Below are positions 32,291 through 44,381 of a DNA stretch of 64,000 nt, one piece after another. The notes beneath the pieces are model-generated. The model was given only the letters and a program-made list of their open reading frames with translations. It made no database searches and was not told the DNA's origin. Each line of letters starts with the position of its first letter. Position 1 is the stretch's first letter. The position numbers were made by a program, and so were the translations under genes. The stretch comes from Obelidium mucronatum. Taxonomy: Eukaryota; Chytridiomycota; Chytridiomycetes; Chytridiales; Chytriomycetaceae. The stretch is taken from contig JAIVFH010000003.1 in the NCBI GenBank assembly GCA_025765595.1, positions 496,001 to 560,000 on the forward strand, read 5' to 3'.

Positions 32291-32864
32291 GAATGGAGGG
32301 TAGGAGGAAAATGGTTTGTTACCTTAGCGGCGGTAGTGGCGGTGATTTTTGACAATTGTTGTTCTTTTTTTTGGTTTGTTTTTGCTATCGATAAAATTCG
32401 ATATTTTGCAAAAAGTTATCGTGGACTTATTGCAAAATAAAGGGATTATTATAATTCACTATATTTAACTTTATTTATCGATAAAATTACCGAGGATTAC
32501 CGATATTTACGGTAGACCTGTAATTAGCGATATTCTATTGCTAAATACCGATTTTCACAGAAAACTGGCACATGTCTAATGGTGTGGCACAAGGGGTTGG
32601 GCGGCGCTGTTGGTTTTGGTGAAAATGTTGGTGGGTTGGAAAACATTTTTTGGGTTGGAAAAAAAGGATCACTCATTAAAAGTCTTTGGGATGATGAAAG
32701 TAAGTGGTTTCCCTTTGTTATCACACATTGTCTTCATTTTTCTTTGATTAAAATTTGATTTAATCAGATTATAATCCACTCACTGCGGAGGCGCCACGTG
32801 ACTTGTCCAATGCAAAGAGACGACAAAGGACACCTGATCAAACCAAGTCAGACAAGGAGGAGGA

Positions 32865-33633
32865 GTGCAAGCTTGCACTGGTAAAAATGCAAGACCTTTG
32901 GATCGGGAACCAACACGTGAAGAGGCTGCAAGGGAAAAGGCTTGCTTTGACTATCTGACAAAGGGGAGACCGCCAAAAACCCCTATTACTCCAGCTGTCA
33001 AACTGCCTCCTAAGTCAGCAGTGACCAATCCACCCTTGTATTCATCTGTTGCAATGTCTGCCAAGAAAACAGCCCTTAAAGAAAATTTGTCTGAAAATTT
33101 TCAAATGGGTCCCAATCTACGACTTCCTGACTGCAAACTGGGTGCTGGTTCAAACATTGTGCTGCATGACTTGGTTTGTTATCAAGAAGATGGAAAGTAT
33201 TACTATATGGTGTATATTTACAATATGGAGGGGATGAAATTAACCTTCCAGATCTCACCTGATGCCCGCTCCTTAGAATGGCGGTACACGCCTCACTTGA
33301 AGGCCCCCAACTACTATGCGGACCCCAACCATGATTGTGGCTCTCCCAGAAACGTTTCCGTTTACCAGTACTTTGGAAATGCTGGGGCTGAACAGTTCAC
33401 TTGCTTCATCCACTTTCCCTACCTGGTTGAGAGGGATCTGATTGAAAAAGAGCTACACCTATCCAAAAAAGTGGCCATTACTGGGGTATCACCTGACTGC
33501 CGACGGCAGTCAGGTGACTGTGAAGGCTGCCTGTCCTGGCGGGATTGTTCTAATTTACAGATTGGCAGGACAGACTTCTCAAGTGACAACACAAATTGAA
33601 TATGAGAACTTTGGCGTTTTATTGGAAGAGTAA
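32865..33633 (+). pseudogene. Unrecognised ORF with one frameshift near the 3' end
   Basis: An open frame of about 210 codons runs to about 33,490, then the protein-like sequence continues in another frame (LTADGSQVTVKAACPGG...) to a stop at 33,631-33,633. The lost base lies near 33,470-33,490, beside a perfect 29-bp palindrome (33,489-33,517). Residues look globular: a Lys/Pro-rich start, then beta-rich segments with VYIYNMEGMKLTFQISPDAR and FTCFIHFPYLVERDL. No Met begins the open frame (it opens at a GTG); an upstream frame (about 32,770-32,880) may hold the first exon. It lies just outside the pogo right TIR and before copy 2 of the TAGACATGTGCC repeat. No family recognised; a CS/HSP20-like beta fold is a guess. 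Confidence 0.45.
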
Positions 33634-33677
33634 ATAAAAATTCATTTTTTACTGAATAGTGCATCTTCCAGTTTCAT

Positions 33678-34229
33678 TAGACATGTGCCGGTTTTTACCG
33701 GCGATCGATACATCGATAATAACCTATAATAAACTATAATTTTTTAGCGCGTTTTATTGCTATTTAGCGCTCATCAGATCGAGGCATATTTTATCGCTAA
33801 ATAAAATAAATAAATAACATAAAAATAAACTGTCATAAAACCCGTTTTGGCTCCTATTTGGTGGACACACCTTTCCTTTTGAATCAAGATCCAGATTCAA
33901 AAAAATATAGCAAAAGAGAAGAAAGATCTCTAAAAAAGAAGAATAAAACTAAAACACAGTATCGCAAATAGAACTTTATTTAAGAGTATAGCGCAAAAAA
34001 TAAATAAAAATAAATAGAAGAATTAATCAGTCGAACGCAAATAGAAGAATTAATAAACCCAACAAAAATAGAAGAATTGAACAGCCCAACGCCTTGCTAA
34101 TGCCTTTCATGATGCTCTGGAGAATCCAGCGCGTGCGGTGGCAGTCAGGGTTTGGATCAAGTGACAAGAACCAAAGTGGCGCCATTTAAAGATGCGAAAG
34201 GCTCATCAACACGAATAAGAGGCTTGATA
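33678..34229. repeat. TAGACATGTGCC family, copy 2 (left end) and AT-rich flank
   Basis: 33,678 starts TAGACATGTGCCGGTTTTTA and matches copy 1 through CGATCGATASATCGATAATAA (33,678-33,722). The right end was not found. The rest to 34,229 is AT-rich with no gene seen. Confidence 0.55.
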
Positions 34230-34965
34230 TTAGGAATTGTGGCGCTTGCGCTGTTGGTTTCTGAATGCTGTTGGTTTGTATGACAGTTCAGTTCCAGCAC
34301 CAGCACACTGACTCTTATTTGTACACTCAGTACGAAGCGATTCCAAATTCAATAATTTGATTGTGACTGGCTGAGCGAACTGGTTTTGGTTGTTAGGGGA
34401 ACCAATTTGAACATGCCATTTCAAGTACTTGCGTATTCCAGTGCCCCTCACATGCCCCTCCCAGCGCGATTCGATTCTGGACACTTGAAGCAGCTTCTCA
34501 ATTTGGTTGTAGTGGACGGAGATAGTTTGGAATGAGTGAAATAGTTTGGTTTTTTGGGGGCATTTATTTTATTGGTGGAGCAGATGGATTGATCTGATCG
34601 GTCGAGCGAATGGTTGGCCAATGAGCGAGGAGCCAAAATTAAACTCCTAGTTGAATAATTAAAATAAAACTTAATTTATATTTCCGTCACTCATTTTCCG
34701 GATTTGATACTTACTACAGCTCAACAACTTCCACTTCCCCTACTTCATCAAGAAACCTACAAAACAGTCGGTTAATTCTTGCAATGAATCCAATTTGACA
34801 GCTGCCAATGTATACAGCCAGAGCTTCTGCTGGTTTTCCTGGGTCAGTGTGAACAGTGCAAGGGACAAATTTGACAGCACAGCCTAGCTTGACATCAGTA
34901 CCACATCTGTCAAGATGCGAGGAACATGTCCATCCACTGCTGGTCCCATACAAACTAACCATTTT
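34230..34965 (-). CDS. Possible HIRAN-like protein, split gene
   Basis: Upstream exon frame: from MVSLYGTSSGWTC (ATG at 34,963-34,965) through a DPGKPAEALAVYIGSCQIGF segment to a stop at 34,714-34,716. The NP-x-AxAVY-x-IG-x-I pattern resembles HIRAN domains, which bind DNA 3' ends. The downstream frame (34,230-34,490) begins LLQVSRIESRWEGHVRGTG and ends at 34,230, and could be a second exon after an intron of about 210 nt. A GTAAGT donor-like site lies at 34,711, but it does not join the frames cleanly. Either a gene with a mis-resolved splice or a decayed one. Confidence 0.35.
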
Positions 34966-35019
34966 GATGGTGCTGCGGAAATACTGCTCTCTACTTGCTA
35001 ACTTTATGGTTGTCACCAC

Positions 35020-35689
35020 TAAGAGCTAGTAGATGTTCAGTGGTGATAGTGATAGAAACTCTACAACACATAGCAGTAGCCTGATTATATTCAGCTTGTT
35101 CCACTTGCTTGGCCTCATTTTTATCGTGTATCCAGGAATTCAAAATCAAATCAAAACAATGATTTCAAATGGCAAGCAAGAAGATCAGATTGGTTTGGAG
35201 CTGATCTTATACATTGACAAAAATCTATAGGTGCTACAAATACTCATTTTTCAGAGGCTTTTTCTTGAAGTTTGCCCTGTCCCTTATGGAAGTTTCCAAT
35301 TCAGCATCTTCTGTGGGACAAAAACCCTTATGTTTAAATTGATCTACAAGAGCACTAGTTATTCAAAAATCTGAGTCTAAATCAAATAACAGAAAATCCA
35401 ACCGGCATCTTTATCTTTGACAAAAGGTAAAAATCCTAGATTTTTGCTGATGAAATAGACTTTGTCAATGAATATATGTAGCGGTTTATTGTTTTGAATG
35501 ATTTGAGCCATGGGCGTTTGAATACTTTGCTTCTAACAAAAGCATTCCCAAGCTCAGATGTTCCATTTTGCACAAATCAATTGAATAGATATAGCAATTA
35601 GAATATAGAACACAGAAACAGTCGGAGACAAAGGACAGACATTTTATAATTTCCTCACAGTGGATCCAAGACTCAGATGTAGTTGTGGG
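35020..35689. other. Intergenic, no gene seen
   Basis: AT-rich sequence with only short chance frames. It may be the remainder of neighbouring mobile elements. Confidence 0.35.
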
Positions 35690-36200
35690 TGTTGGAGGCA
35701 TATGACTCATGTTGCAACCTCCATATTTGGACCTGTCTACAGAACTTACACTTGATCATGACAACATCAGCGACCTCCACACAACTTGGTCTCAAATTCA
35801 CCAGAGTCACTAATCAAGACAACATTGCTGTGGACACAAAGGTTTAAAAACTACCTGACATTATGGAAAAGGCCAAGAACAAACCTCTTGACGCCAAAAC
35901 ACTCCAAGCTTTGTGGACCAACTGCAAACAACCAAAACTGCACCACACTGTTCAAGGCAAATGCCCCGAGACTTGAACTACAAAACACAAATCAACATAA
36001 TTATAACGAAAACGTAAGATACAAAAACAATAACCCCAATCCTTCCTTACCACTCATCTTGTTTGGAACTTGCAGGGGACGCCTTGTAAGACTCAACAGG
36101 AACGGATTGAGGGGAAGCTACAATACACAAACAAAGGCCAATCCTGGATCCCCAAAACATAAACAAATTACATACCTTGATCACCAATATCAACGGTAGC
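35690..36200 (+). mobile_element. Relic of a copia-2-related element
   Basis: Starts with a diverged, shortened LTR (TGTTGGAGGCATATGACTCA, 35,690) that jumps to the ACCTGTCTACAGAAC segment of the solo LTR. A gag-like start follows (LTLDHDNISDLHTTW, about 35,745), parallel to FTLEHVNISDFHQRV in copia-2. Frames are broken thereafter. Confidence 0.6.
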
Positions 36201-36305
36201 CACAAACAATTGGAAGTACTCTTTCAGAGAGAAACTCTACAGAGGCCCTTTCCCGGTTTGGTTTGAACCGCTTAGGTTCTTAGTAAACCGTGGTTTCATT
36301 GGTTT

Positions 36306-36345
36306 GAACCGGAACCGAACCGAACCGAACCGAACCGAACCGATC
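36306..36345. repeat. CCGAA pentanucleotide repeat
   Basis: Six to seven units of ACCGA/CCGAA between two GGTTTGAACC-like inverted blocks (36,256-36,310). Short tandem repeat of unknown role. Confidence 0.8.
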
Positions 36346-36448
36346 CAAACTGGTTTGTAGAACGGTTTATAATTACCTGAGGAAATGGCGCAATTCTGTA
36401 AATCCCCGATAACAAAAGCCATTTTCAATTTTTAAATCCTTCAAAAAA

Positions 36449-38034
36449 ATGCACCAAATCCACCCCCCTTATGATACAACCGACACTCCAATCTGCCATA
36501 TCCCGTATGCGACCTTGCTCTGGCCAGGCCCCTGTCTTGTACCAAGGCCACCTGACAATATAAGTGATTTGTTTCGCCTTCAATCCCGTCCAGGAAGTGC
36601 TGGAACCCTGCTGGTGGTTACCCCGAGTCTTACTGCTCCACGCAATCCAGCATCAAGCTCATCTGCGACTTTACCCAGTGCGGGCCCAAACTCTTCTGCT
36701 ACGCCACCCAGCGCGGGCCCAAGCTCGTCTGCTATGCCAACCAGTGCAGGCTCAAGCTCTTCTACCACTCTTCATGACATAGCGTCACGTTCTACTGCTG
36801 CATCTCATAGTACAGGAGCAAGCATTGCTACGGCAACCACAGACAGTACAGTCAGCGGTATCTCTCCCCCCGCCCCCGGTAATACTTTTAGTAATTCCAA
36901 TGCTGGTGCCATTGTTGATATTCCTGCCAACAATCCTACCAGTCCTTCTGATGATGAAGATGACATTAATGAGGAGAATGACCGCCCTTGTCCTGGGCAA
37001 GTCTGGTGGCTCATGGACAATGGCTTATATCCAACAAATATCAGAAGACTTGAGAGATGACTTTATTGTCAACGGGGTTATCAAGACACAAAGGTATGCA
37101 AAGTTCTTCAGCATTGTCTTTAGTTCTGCCACTCATTGATTATGTTTAGATGTACTTTATGCTCTCAAGATAATTATTCGAAAGGGATTGGAGGGTGAGG
37201 CCCAAACACTTCAACTGGGACTTTCAAATCCCACCTCAATGGTCATGGCAAAAGTCCACCACAAAAGGGAGATCAGCCCCAGTCGTTCCAGTTGCGGGAG
37301 TCAAATGGCTGGATACGTCTATGCAGTTTCGTCACCTGGATTTAGCTGTTGCCGAATATATGGTCACCTGCGTTCTGTCTCACAAGCACGCTGAGTCTGC
37401 AGGCTTTCGCCATTTCATGTCTGTTGCCATCACTGCTTATAATGTCAAGTCTTTGGAGACCTATGTTTGCAGGATGTATATTGTCCTCAAGTACCACATG
37501 CAGACCATTTTGTCCTTGGCCAAGACAAAAAAGTCCATCACTTTCGATGGTTGGACCAATACCATGCTCCGCAGGTATTCCGTTTTCACGCTTCACTGGA
37601 TTGATTCTCATTACTGCACACTATTTGAGTGTGTTCTCAACTTTTTTCATACAACTCCTGGCAAGAACGTGAGTCAACGTATCTCTGAATACATGATCCG
37701 TATGCTGAATGGGTGGGGCCTCTTAGAAGACTTGCTGGCAACAGTCAATGATAATGGAGCCGATGCGGTCAAGTCTGCCAAGCTTGTTGGTCGTGAACTG
37801 TACGTACTTGCCGGCCATGAAATACTACCGGAGTCTCACCAGTTGCGCTGTGTTACCCATACATTGCAGCTTTCAGTGAAAGCGGCCATGTGTCTGATTG
37901 ATGATGCTGTTTTGGCACTACGGGAGCTGCTTGCAAGTATTCGGCAATCCACAGTGATGCAGAATGATTGTGAGTCTGACAATTTGTTTGGGCATTTCAT
38001 TTTGAAATCAACAGCGATAAAAGTGGCGTGCTGA
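36449..38034 (+). pseudogene. hAT transposase relic with Ser/Ala repeat leader
   Basis: An open frame 36,449-37,060 encodes a Ser/Ala/Thr-rich region with four tandem SSATxPSAGP-like repeats, then an acidic DDEDDINEEND patch. A possible intron (37,095-37,147) leads to a hAT core in two frames (37,188-37,394; 37,195-38,034). hAT features: KKSITFDGWTN, LFECVLNFFHTTPG, VNDNGADAVKSAKL (catalytic Asp) and RCVTHTLQLSVKAA (the CxxH motif before the insertion helix domain). The frame ends at 38,034, before the C-terminal catalytic Glu and hATC dimer domain, so it is truncated. Frame change near 37,290. Confidence 0.75.
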
Positions 38035-38150
38035 TAGTACCAGGGGAGTATTAGTCAGCCTAATACGAGATGGAGATTAGCCATTCAGGAGATGATCCGG
38101 AGCATTCCAATTCTGAAATTCCGTTCTTAAAATAACTGCGCCTTCCAGAA

Positions 38151-38408
38151 ATGTCAAAAGAAACGTCATCCTTGCCATCAACTGGTGAACAAATTCAGTT
38201 GAAGTTTGATCAAATTCCCAGTTGGGTCATTCCAGCCATTGTGGGAATTCTTGCAGTTTTCCTTGTGATTACTGCTCTCTTCCTTCTTGTCACTCGACGT
38301 CGAGAGAACCCAAAAACTTCAAGAAGAATCCTCAAAAAGTGTCACACATTCCTAGTCTTTCCTTATTGTTTAAATAAAGATAGTCCAGATGCATGGGTCG
38401 TTGGTTGA
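38151..38408 (+). CDS. Small single-pass membrane ORF, uncertain
   Basis: 85 codons from ATG with one hydrophobic helix (VIPAIVGILAVFLVITALFLL, about residues 26-46) followed by a positive stop-transfer TRRRE. It resembles the end of a type I membrane protein or a small standalone protein. It lies 116 bp after the hAT relic frame. It may be chance or a captured exon. Confidence 0.3.
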   Translation: MSKETSSLPSTGEQIQLKFDQIPSWVIPAIVGILAVFLVITALFLLVTRRRENPKTSRRILKKCHTFLVFPYCLNKDSPDAWVVG

Positions 38409-39400
38409 GCCTGATGAGTGGTCCAGTGGCCCAGATACTCATCAGTAAAATTCGCGGCAATGGCGTACTCACGAGGAATAATTATAATAATGATCCTAAA
38501 AGAAGAACAAGTGAAAGAACCAAATAAAAGAAATAAAATAAAAGAAATAAAATAAAAGAAATAACAGAACTTAACTGAATCCCAAATAAAATGAAATCTT
38601 CCTATCTTTACTCACGTTACCCCACTCGCGAGTGTTTTTGGTTCCATTGGGTTTGCGGTCCAGCGCAACCCCTTCCGGATCCATGTCAATCAGATTGAGA
38701 TCTGCGGTGGCCCTACTCCTCTAAGTCCCTACGCACCTACAACCCTTAAACTAAATCTAACTCCTAGTTTGATTGCTCGGCTGCACGATCTGTGGGACCC
38801 GTCGCCTTTACCCTGGGTCATCATCCCAATAGCAGGCTCTCCAACAGCGACTGGGTGCACACCTACTACGACTCTTTAAAGCTCCCTAGTCGACTTCCTG
38901 GGATCATTCCCATGCGCTACTTCGCCCAACTCGAGACCGCTATACTCGCTAGCTACTAAAGCCCAGGTATCTTCCGGAATACCCTTTGGCACAACTGATT
39001 TCGCTCGCGTTCACTCACCGAATCTGATCAACTCACAATAGGATCCCCTTGGAGGGACGTAGCCCTCTCTTATAAAGTTCGCTCGTGAGAGATGCGATCA
39101 CTGACGCGACCTGGGAAGGACATGGTCGCCATCACGCCATGCCGGTCATTTCAATTCTCAACAACTCCAAATCTTTATTGATCGACGCGACAATCCCAAA
39201 ACAGAGAATCACAAATAAATCAATAAAGAATAATAAATAACAATTAATAAATAAAAATGCTGTCAAAGTTAGTAGTCTAGGCGGGAAAGTCAAAAACCCC
39301 TCCCGTGAAGGTGTAAACTTCACAAAAGAAGCACTCCAATATGAGCATTCCAAATTCTTCTGATCGTTTTATGGCACTTCCTTAAATAAATTTTATTGTA
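38409..39400. other. Intergenic, no gene seen
   Basis: A run of A-rich tandem AAATAAAAG units (38,521-38,566), then about 500 bp of more GC-balanced sequence without long frames (38,600-39,120), possibly a decayed LTR-like repeat. Then AT-rich sequence to the expansin-like gene. No tRNA or rRNA signature recognised. Confidence 0.35.
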
Positions 39401-40380
39401 CTAAACTCCGTAATCAATCACTTCTTGAACAACAGCATCAGCCAATGATAGGTCATCTCTACGCAAAAAACTCGACGATGAAGCAGAGTGAGAAATCACT
39501 GGGGACTGTCCCGGACAAAACCACAGTCCAACATCAACATCGCCACTGTTCTGCCCAAAGTTTACGCTTTGTGACGTTGTAATTAGAGTGGTTCCATTTC
39601 TCAAGTGAACTTTTAATGCTATCGGTCCTGATTCTAAAAATGATGGCGGAATTCCGCTTGACGGAAACCAGTATCCCAGTGATTTTTGATTTGGTGGCAT
39701 TACTAGCGGATACCACGAAGCCTTCAAGGCTTCCCGAATTGAGAACTTGTCCCACGATGCCGAAACGTGAGTAATTGCAAACGGTAATCCATATAGTTGA
39801 ATGGAAGAAAATGTGGTGCTGCTCTGAGACCATGCAAGGGACATCGTTGGAATCACTCCAACTTTTGAGGTACAAACAGTCTCTGCCCACGTGATTTTAA
39901 TAGGATTGACCTGACCAGAAGTGGGGCGAGTAGTATCACCAATTAACTTTTGATAGATGGTTGGTGAGATGCCAATAGAGTTGCTCGGGCACTATGTCCA
40001 CAAAATTAGTTAACAAAAACTCTGAAGGGGATACAAACATTGGGACAATCATCAACTACGATTGCCAGAATGGGTTCCAAAGTATCACTTGTTGAAATAG
40101 AAATACACATTCCACATGTGCTACTTCGTGTGTCAAAGGAGACCAGTTGTTTCGAGTTTATCGCAACAACATGGTCGGCGCCAATAAGTCCTAAACTGGC
40201 CGGAAGTTGACACGCCGTATTCGAATAACCGGTTGATGAAAGAGTCACAAGCTGTGAGGACGTATAAATATCAGGTTCCGAGATTGGAAAATCTGTGGAG
40301 CTTGTCAACGAGCGCGGTATGACCATAGCCGACGAATACGCCGCAAGAACGACCACTACCGTCGCAACAATTGCTGTCAT
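39401..40380 (-). CDS. Secreted expansin-like protein
   Basis: Two exons (40,039-40,380, 39,401-39,991), intron 47 nt, 310 aa. A signal peptide is evident (MTAIVATVVVVLAAYSSAMV). The N-terminal domain is a double-psi beta-barrel with Cys pairs (NTACQLP, STCGMCISIS, VVDDCPN, then CPSNSIGIS after the splice). The C-terminal half (about 165-270) is beta-rich with conserved Trp and LKVHLRNGTTL, like the expansin CBM63-type domain. Expansins loosen polysaccharide walls without hydrolysis; in chytrids they may help substrate entry. It is divergently arranged with cytochrome b5, 74 bp between ATGs. Confidence 0.8.
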
Positions 40381-40454
40381 TTTCGTGTTTTCTTTCTATG
40401 TAAATCATTTTGCGGAAAAGATTGGCATTCGGCATCAAAAAGAACTTGCAAAAC

Positions 40455-40849
40455 ATGAGCAGCACTTTCACAATCGATCAAGTTGAAAAGCACAACACAG
40501 AAAGCGATTGCTGGATTATTATTGATGGCAAAGTCTACGATGTAACGCCATTCCTTGACGATCACCCGGGTGGCAAGAAGATTATTGTAAAGGTGGGTGG
40601 GTGTGTTTGTAACAAGCACATGGACTCACACACAACACAAAATTGCTTCTTCGGTACCATATATTCGGGGGGAAAAGTTGGCGGGAAAGGATGCTTCTAA
40701 GCAATTCCATCAGGTATGTTTCCTGCTTGGCACGGTGATTCATATTGACAACAACACAACTACAGTACCACAATGCTGCCCAAGTCTTGCGCAAATTTGG
40801 ACCAAAATTGCTCAAGGGTGATGTTGCAGGAGCGACATCAAAATTGTAA
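40455..40849 (+). CDS. CYB5: Cytochrome b5
   Basis: Three exons (40,455-40,592, 40,678-40,713, 40,766-40,849), introns of 85 and 52 nt, 85 aa. The heme-binding domain is complete: WIIIDGKVYDVTPFLDDHPGG with the first axial His, and the second His in FHQYHNAA across the second intron. Unlike ER cytochrome b5 there is no C-terminal membrane anchor; the protein stops at KLLKGDVAGATSKL, so it is soluble. It donates electrons to desaturases or reductases in the general family. The stop is 29 bp from the convergent CFAP210-like stop. Confidence 0.9.
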
Positions 40850-40878
40850 ATCGTTATTCGCGTTTTACTCAACAGTAC

Positions 40879-42972
40879 TCAAATAAAGCCGAGACGTGAA
40901 AAGGTGTTAAAGTTAGTTTCAAATTGAGTTGGGGGGTATGGCTGTCGAGGATTGACAATATGAATGGCAGGAACAATACTTTTTCCTTCTCTTCGGAACT
41001 CTTCGATGGCGGAATTTGCAAAATCCAAATAGTCCTTGGATTCCTTATGAAACTAGCAAGAATGTATCAAGTAACCTATGGTTTCGGAAAAAGAATGAGA
41101 ACTTACTGCATCGGTCAGAGACTGATCCAATTTTTTGGCTTCGGCTTCATGACTTTCTTTCAACTTCTTATTTAACGCCTTGGAAGTGCATTGATGAGAT
41201 ACAACACCTATGTGCTAAGAAACTTTCTTACGATTTGTTGCAAAACTCCCATTTTATGCTTTCGAAGTGTATCCACTCTCTCCTTTTGATTTTGCTTGTT
41301 CAATTTTTGGAACTCCTTGAAATCCTCGTCAAGCAATTTTCTAGCTAAAAGTCCTTCCTGCTTGCTTTGCATCTTGCCGCTGTTAATTGTTGAAATCTGG
41401 TTGTGTGCAATATTATTTATCTCCAGCGTCGACGCTTTGCCAACTGCACCTGCTCTTGTCTGCCTCTCGCCACATCGGATTCACGGGCAATTCTTCTCGC
41501 AAAATCGGTTTTTTCTCGAATTTCCATGCGGTCTTTATGTGCATTTTCCATCACAGAAACGGCGTTCGAAAGTCTTGCATTTGTTTCTTGCTCCAACTCA
41601 TAGTTCATTTGCTTGACCTTTTCATAGATACGGTCTTGATTTCTATACCGTCAATGTTAGTAACGGAGCATATTGTCCTTATGAGCTTCGTCTCTCACAA
41701 GCGTTTGTTAATTGATACATCAGCTCGCTTCTTGGCAATATAGTCTCTGGCATCGTGATAAAGCTTGTGCTCCAAAAACATTTGCTTCTCTGCCAATTTA
41801 GCTTCTTCTTCCTGCACCTAGAAGATAATTAATATATGAAAGAGCTGCCCAAAAATCGAACCTTTTTCCTATTGATTGCCTTAACGTATTCTTGTTCAAC
41901 TTCATTAAATCCAATTTGCTTCCAAAGAGTTTCAGTGTTCGCTTCTTCTTGAAGCGCATGCATCGATGCTTTGACTATATCATTCTGGAACTCTCTATCT
42001 GCCTGGAATGACACGGCATTCAACGCATAGGCATTTTGATTATTCTCTTATTATTATCTTACCTTTCGAACAGCTTCGGCTTGATCCTTTTTTTGCTTCA
42101 CAACAATTGGATACTCTTGTGCAATTTTTCTGGCTTCTCTCCTACCAAGTTCCCGTTTCACTGCTTCCATCACAAGTTCCTTTTGAGCACGGGATACAAT
42201 AGACTTCTCGTCAAAGGCGTTTTCTTTCTCAACTTGCTCTCTCTTCTTTTTATGTTCAACTTGACGATCACGTTCCTGGATTAAATTGAAGCCAGTCAGC
42301 CACATCCAAATGAGAAAATAGAGAAATGAACCCACAAATAGTATATTAGATAAGGCCAACTTGCTGTGAAGTAGGCGGACTTCAGGTGAAGAGAGTGCCT
42401 TTTGCAAAGAAAGAGCTTTTTGCAGTTTCTCTTGTCTCTCTTTGGCAACAATTGCATGCCATTCGGTGTCCACTTGTACTTTGTCTGCCTGAAATATTTG
42501 GGGGGCGTGGTTAGGTACCCGTCGTAATACCCAACAGGTGGCGAAGCTTACCTCACATTGAATCTCTCTTTGACGAACTTCTTCTAATTTCCTTATTCGA
42601 TCCCCGAGTATCGTTTTGGGCCATAATTTGCTCTTTTCCACTGACTCCAGATGGAGTCGTGCTTTCTAAAACTCATGAATAAACGCTTCCACAAAACCAG
42701 CTAACCTCTTCCATAAAAGCTGCTCGAATGTCATCGGCACTCCCTGCCTTGGTGTTCAACGCGAGTTTCTTGATTTCACTTAACTCAGTTGGCGAAACTG
42801 TGGCCATTAGCATACTGGGCAGAACTTGTGGAGTTTGGTTATTCTTGTCAGGCGGTCCAAGCGGGCCTTTGTTCAGAGCACGATGCGGATGAAGAGCAGA
42901 GGTCTCCACCCCAAAGTGAGATTTAGTGGCCAATCGGGGATTGCTCGTGTAGTTGGGGACGTAGGTGGACAT
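40879..42972 (-). CDS. Ciliary coiled-coil protein, CFAP210/CCDC173-like
   Basis: Ten exons (42,706-42,972; 42,552-42,665; 42,336-42,488; 42,063-42,275; 41,862-42,002; 41,699-41,817; 41,445-41,642; 41,232-41,379; 41,107-41,166; 40,879-41,052), all GT-AG, 1,587 nt, 528 aa. It is almost entirely charged coiled coil of the trichohyalin-plectin-homology type. A block with SSPEVRLLHSKLALSNIL followed by ERDRQVEHKKKREQ resembles the CFAP210 (CCDC173) region around its HSALLLTEVL segment. CFAP210 is a microtubule inner protein of doublet microtubules, so the organism should have a flagellum. Relatives CFAP45 and CFAP53 are alternatives. Exon 7's donor is a weak GTTGGC. Confidence 0.72.
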
Positions 42973-43164
42973 GGAGTCGTTTTTTTTTTTTTTGGGAGAC
43001 AATGATAGAAAAACAATACTTGTTCCATTCTCCTGTCAGACTGAACTTTATTTTCCCAATTCAACAACAGCGGGGTGCACCTCCTTCCTCGCAAAAAGTA
43101 CTTGCAGCTTACAAAAAAAGAACCCGAACTCACACACATACAACAAAGTGAAAAAATGAAAAAT

Positions 43165-44184
<1,020 letters not shown>

Positions 44185-44381
44185 TTTTGGTTTTGTGTTT
44201 AGTGAAGAAAAAAAAACTGTGTTTGGAACAGCACAACCTTTTCACCGCCCCGCCTTCCACGTCAGCGCCAAAGCGGACAATGAAAGGACAAAGGACCATA
44301 CCATGAAAAAGAGAAAAGAGAGAAACAGCATTCTTAACGCAAAGCGTTATTACATTTTATTAAGGGCTCAGGCACTCAATC

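Larger units (their letters stand above)
31371..32578. mobile_element. Unnamed TIR element (TAGACATGTGCC family), copy 1
   Basis: Ends: TAGACATGTGCCGGTTTTTA at 31,371 and the complement GGCACATGTCTA ending at 32,578. Similarity of the ends extends weakly inward (AAAATCGGT). The interior carries GC-rich minus-strand frames (31,737-32,128) and a purine tract, no transposase. No clear target duplication. The left terminus is also present at 33,678. Confidence 0.55.
29682..32675. mobile_element. pogo-like DNA transposon, degenerate
   Basis: Inverted ends: TGAGTGATCCTTTTTTTCCA starts at 29,682, and its complement ends at 32,675. Similarity extends about 46 bp, including two CCAACCCA blocks, with a few mismatches. 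A pogo/Fot1-type transposase relic occupies 29,801-31,274. The right third is taken up by another repeat (31,371-32,578). I could not define a TA target duplication. Confidence 0.7.

Noticed and set aside
32162..32440. Arg/Lys-rich 92-codon ORF
   Set aside because: Created by the GAG/AGG simple repeat; not protein-like.
38600..39120. rRNA or structured RNA gene
   Set aside because: More GC-balanced than its flanks, but no conserved rRNA or tRNA motif was recognised.
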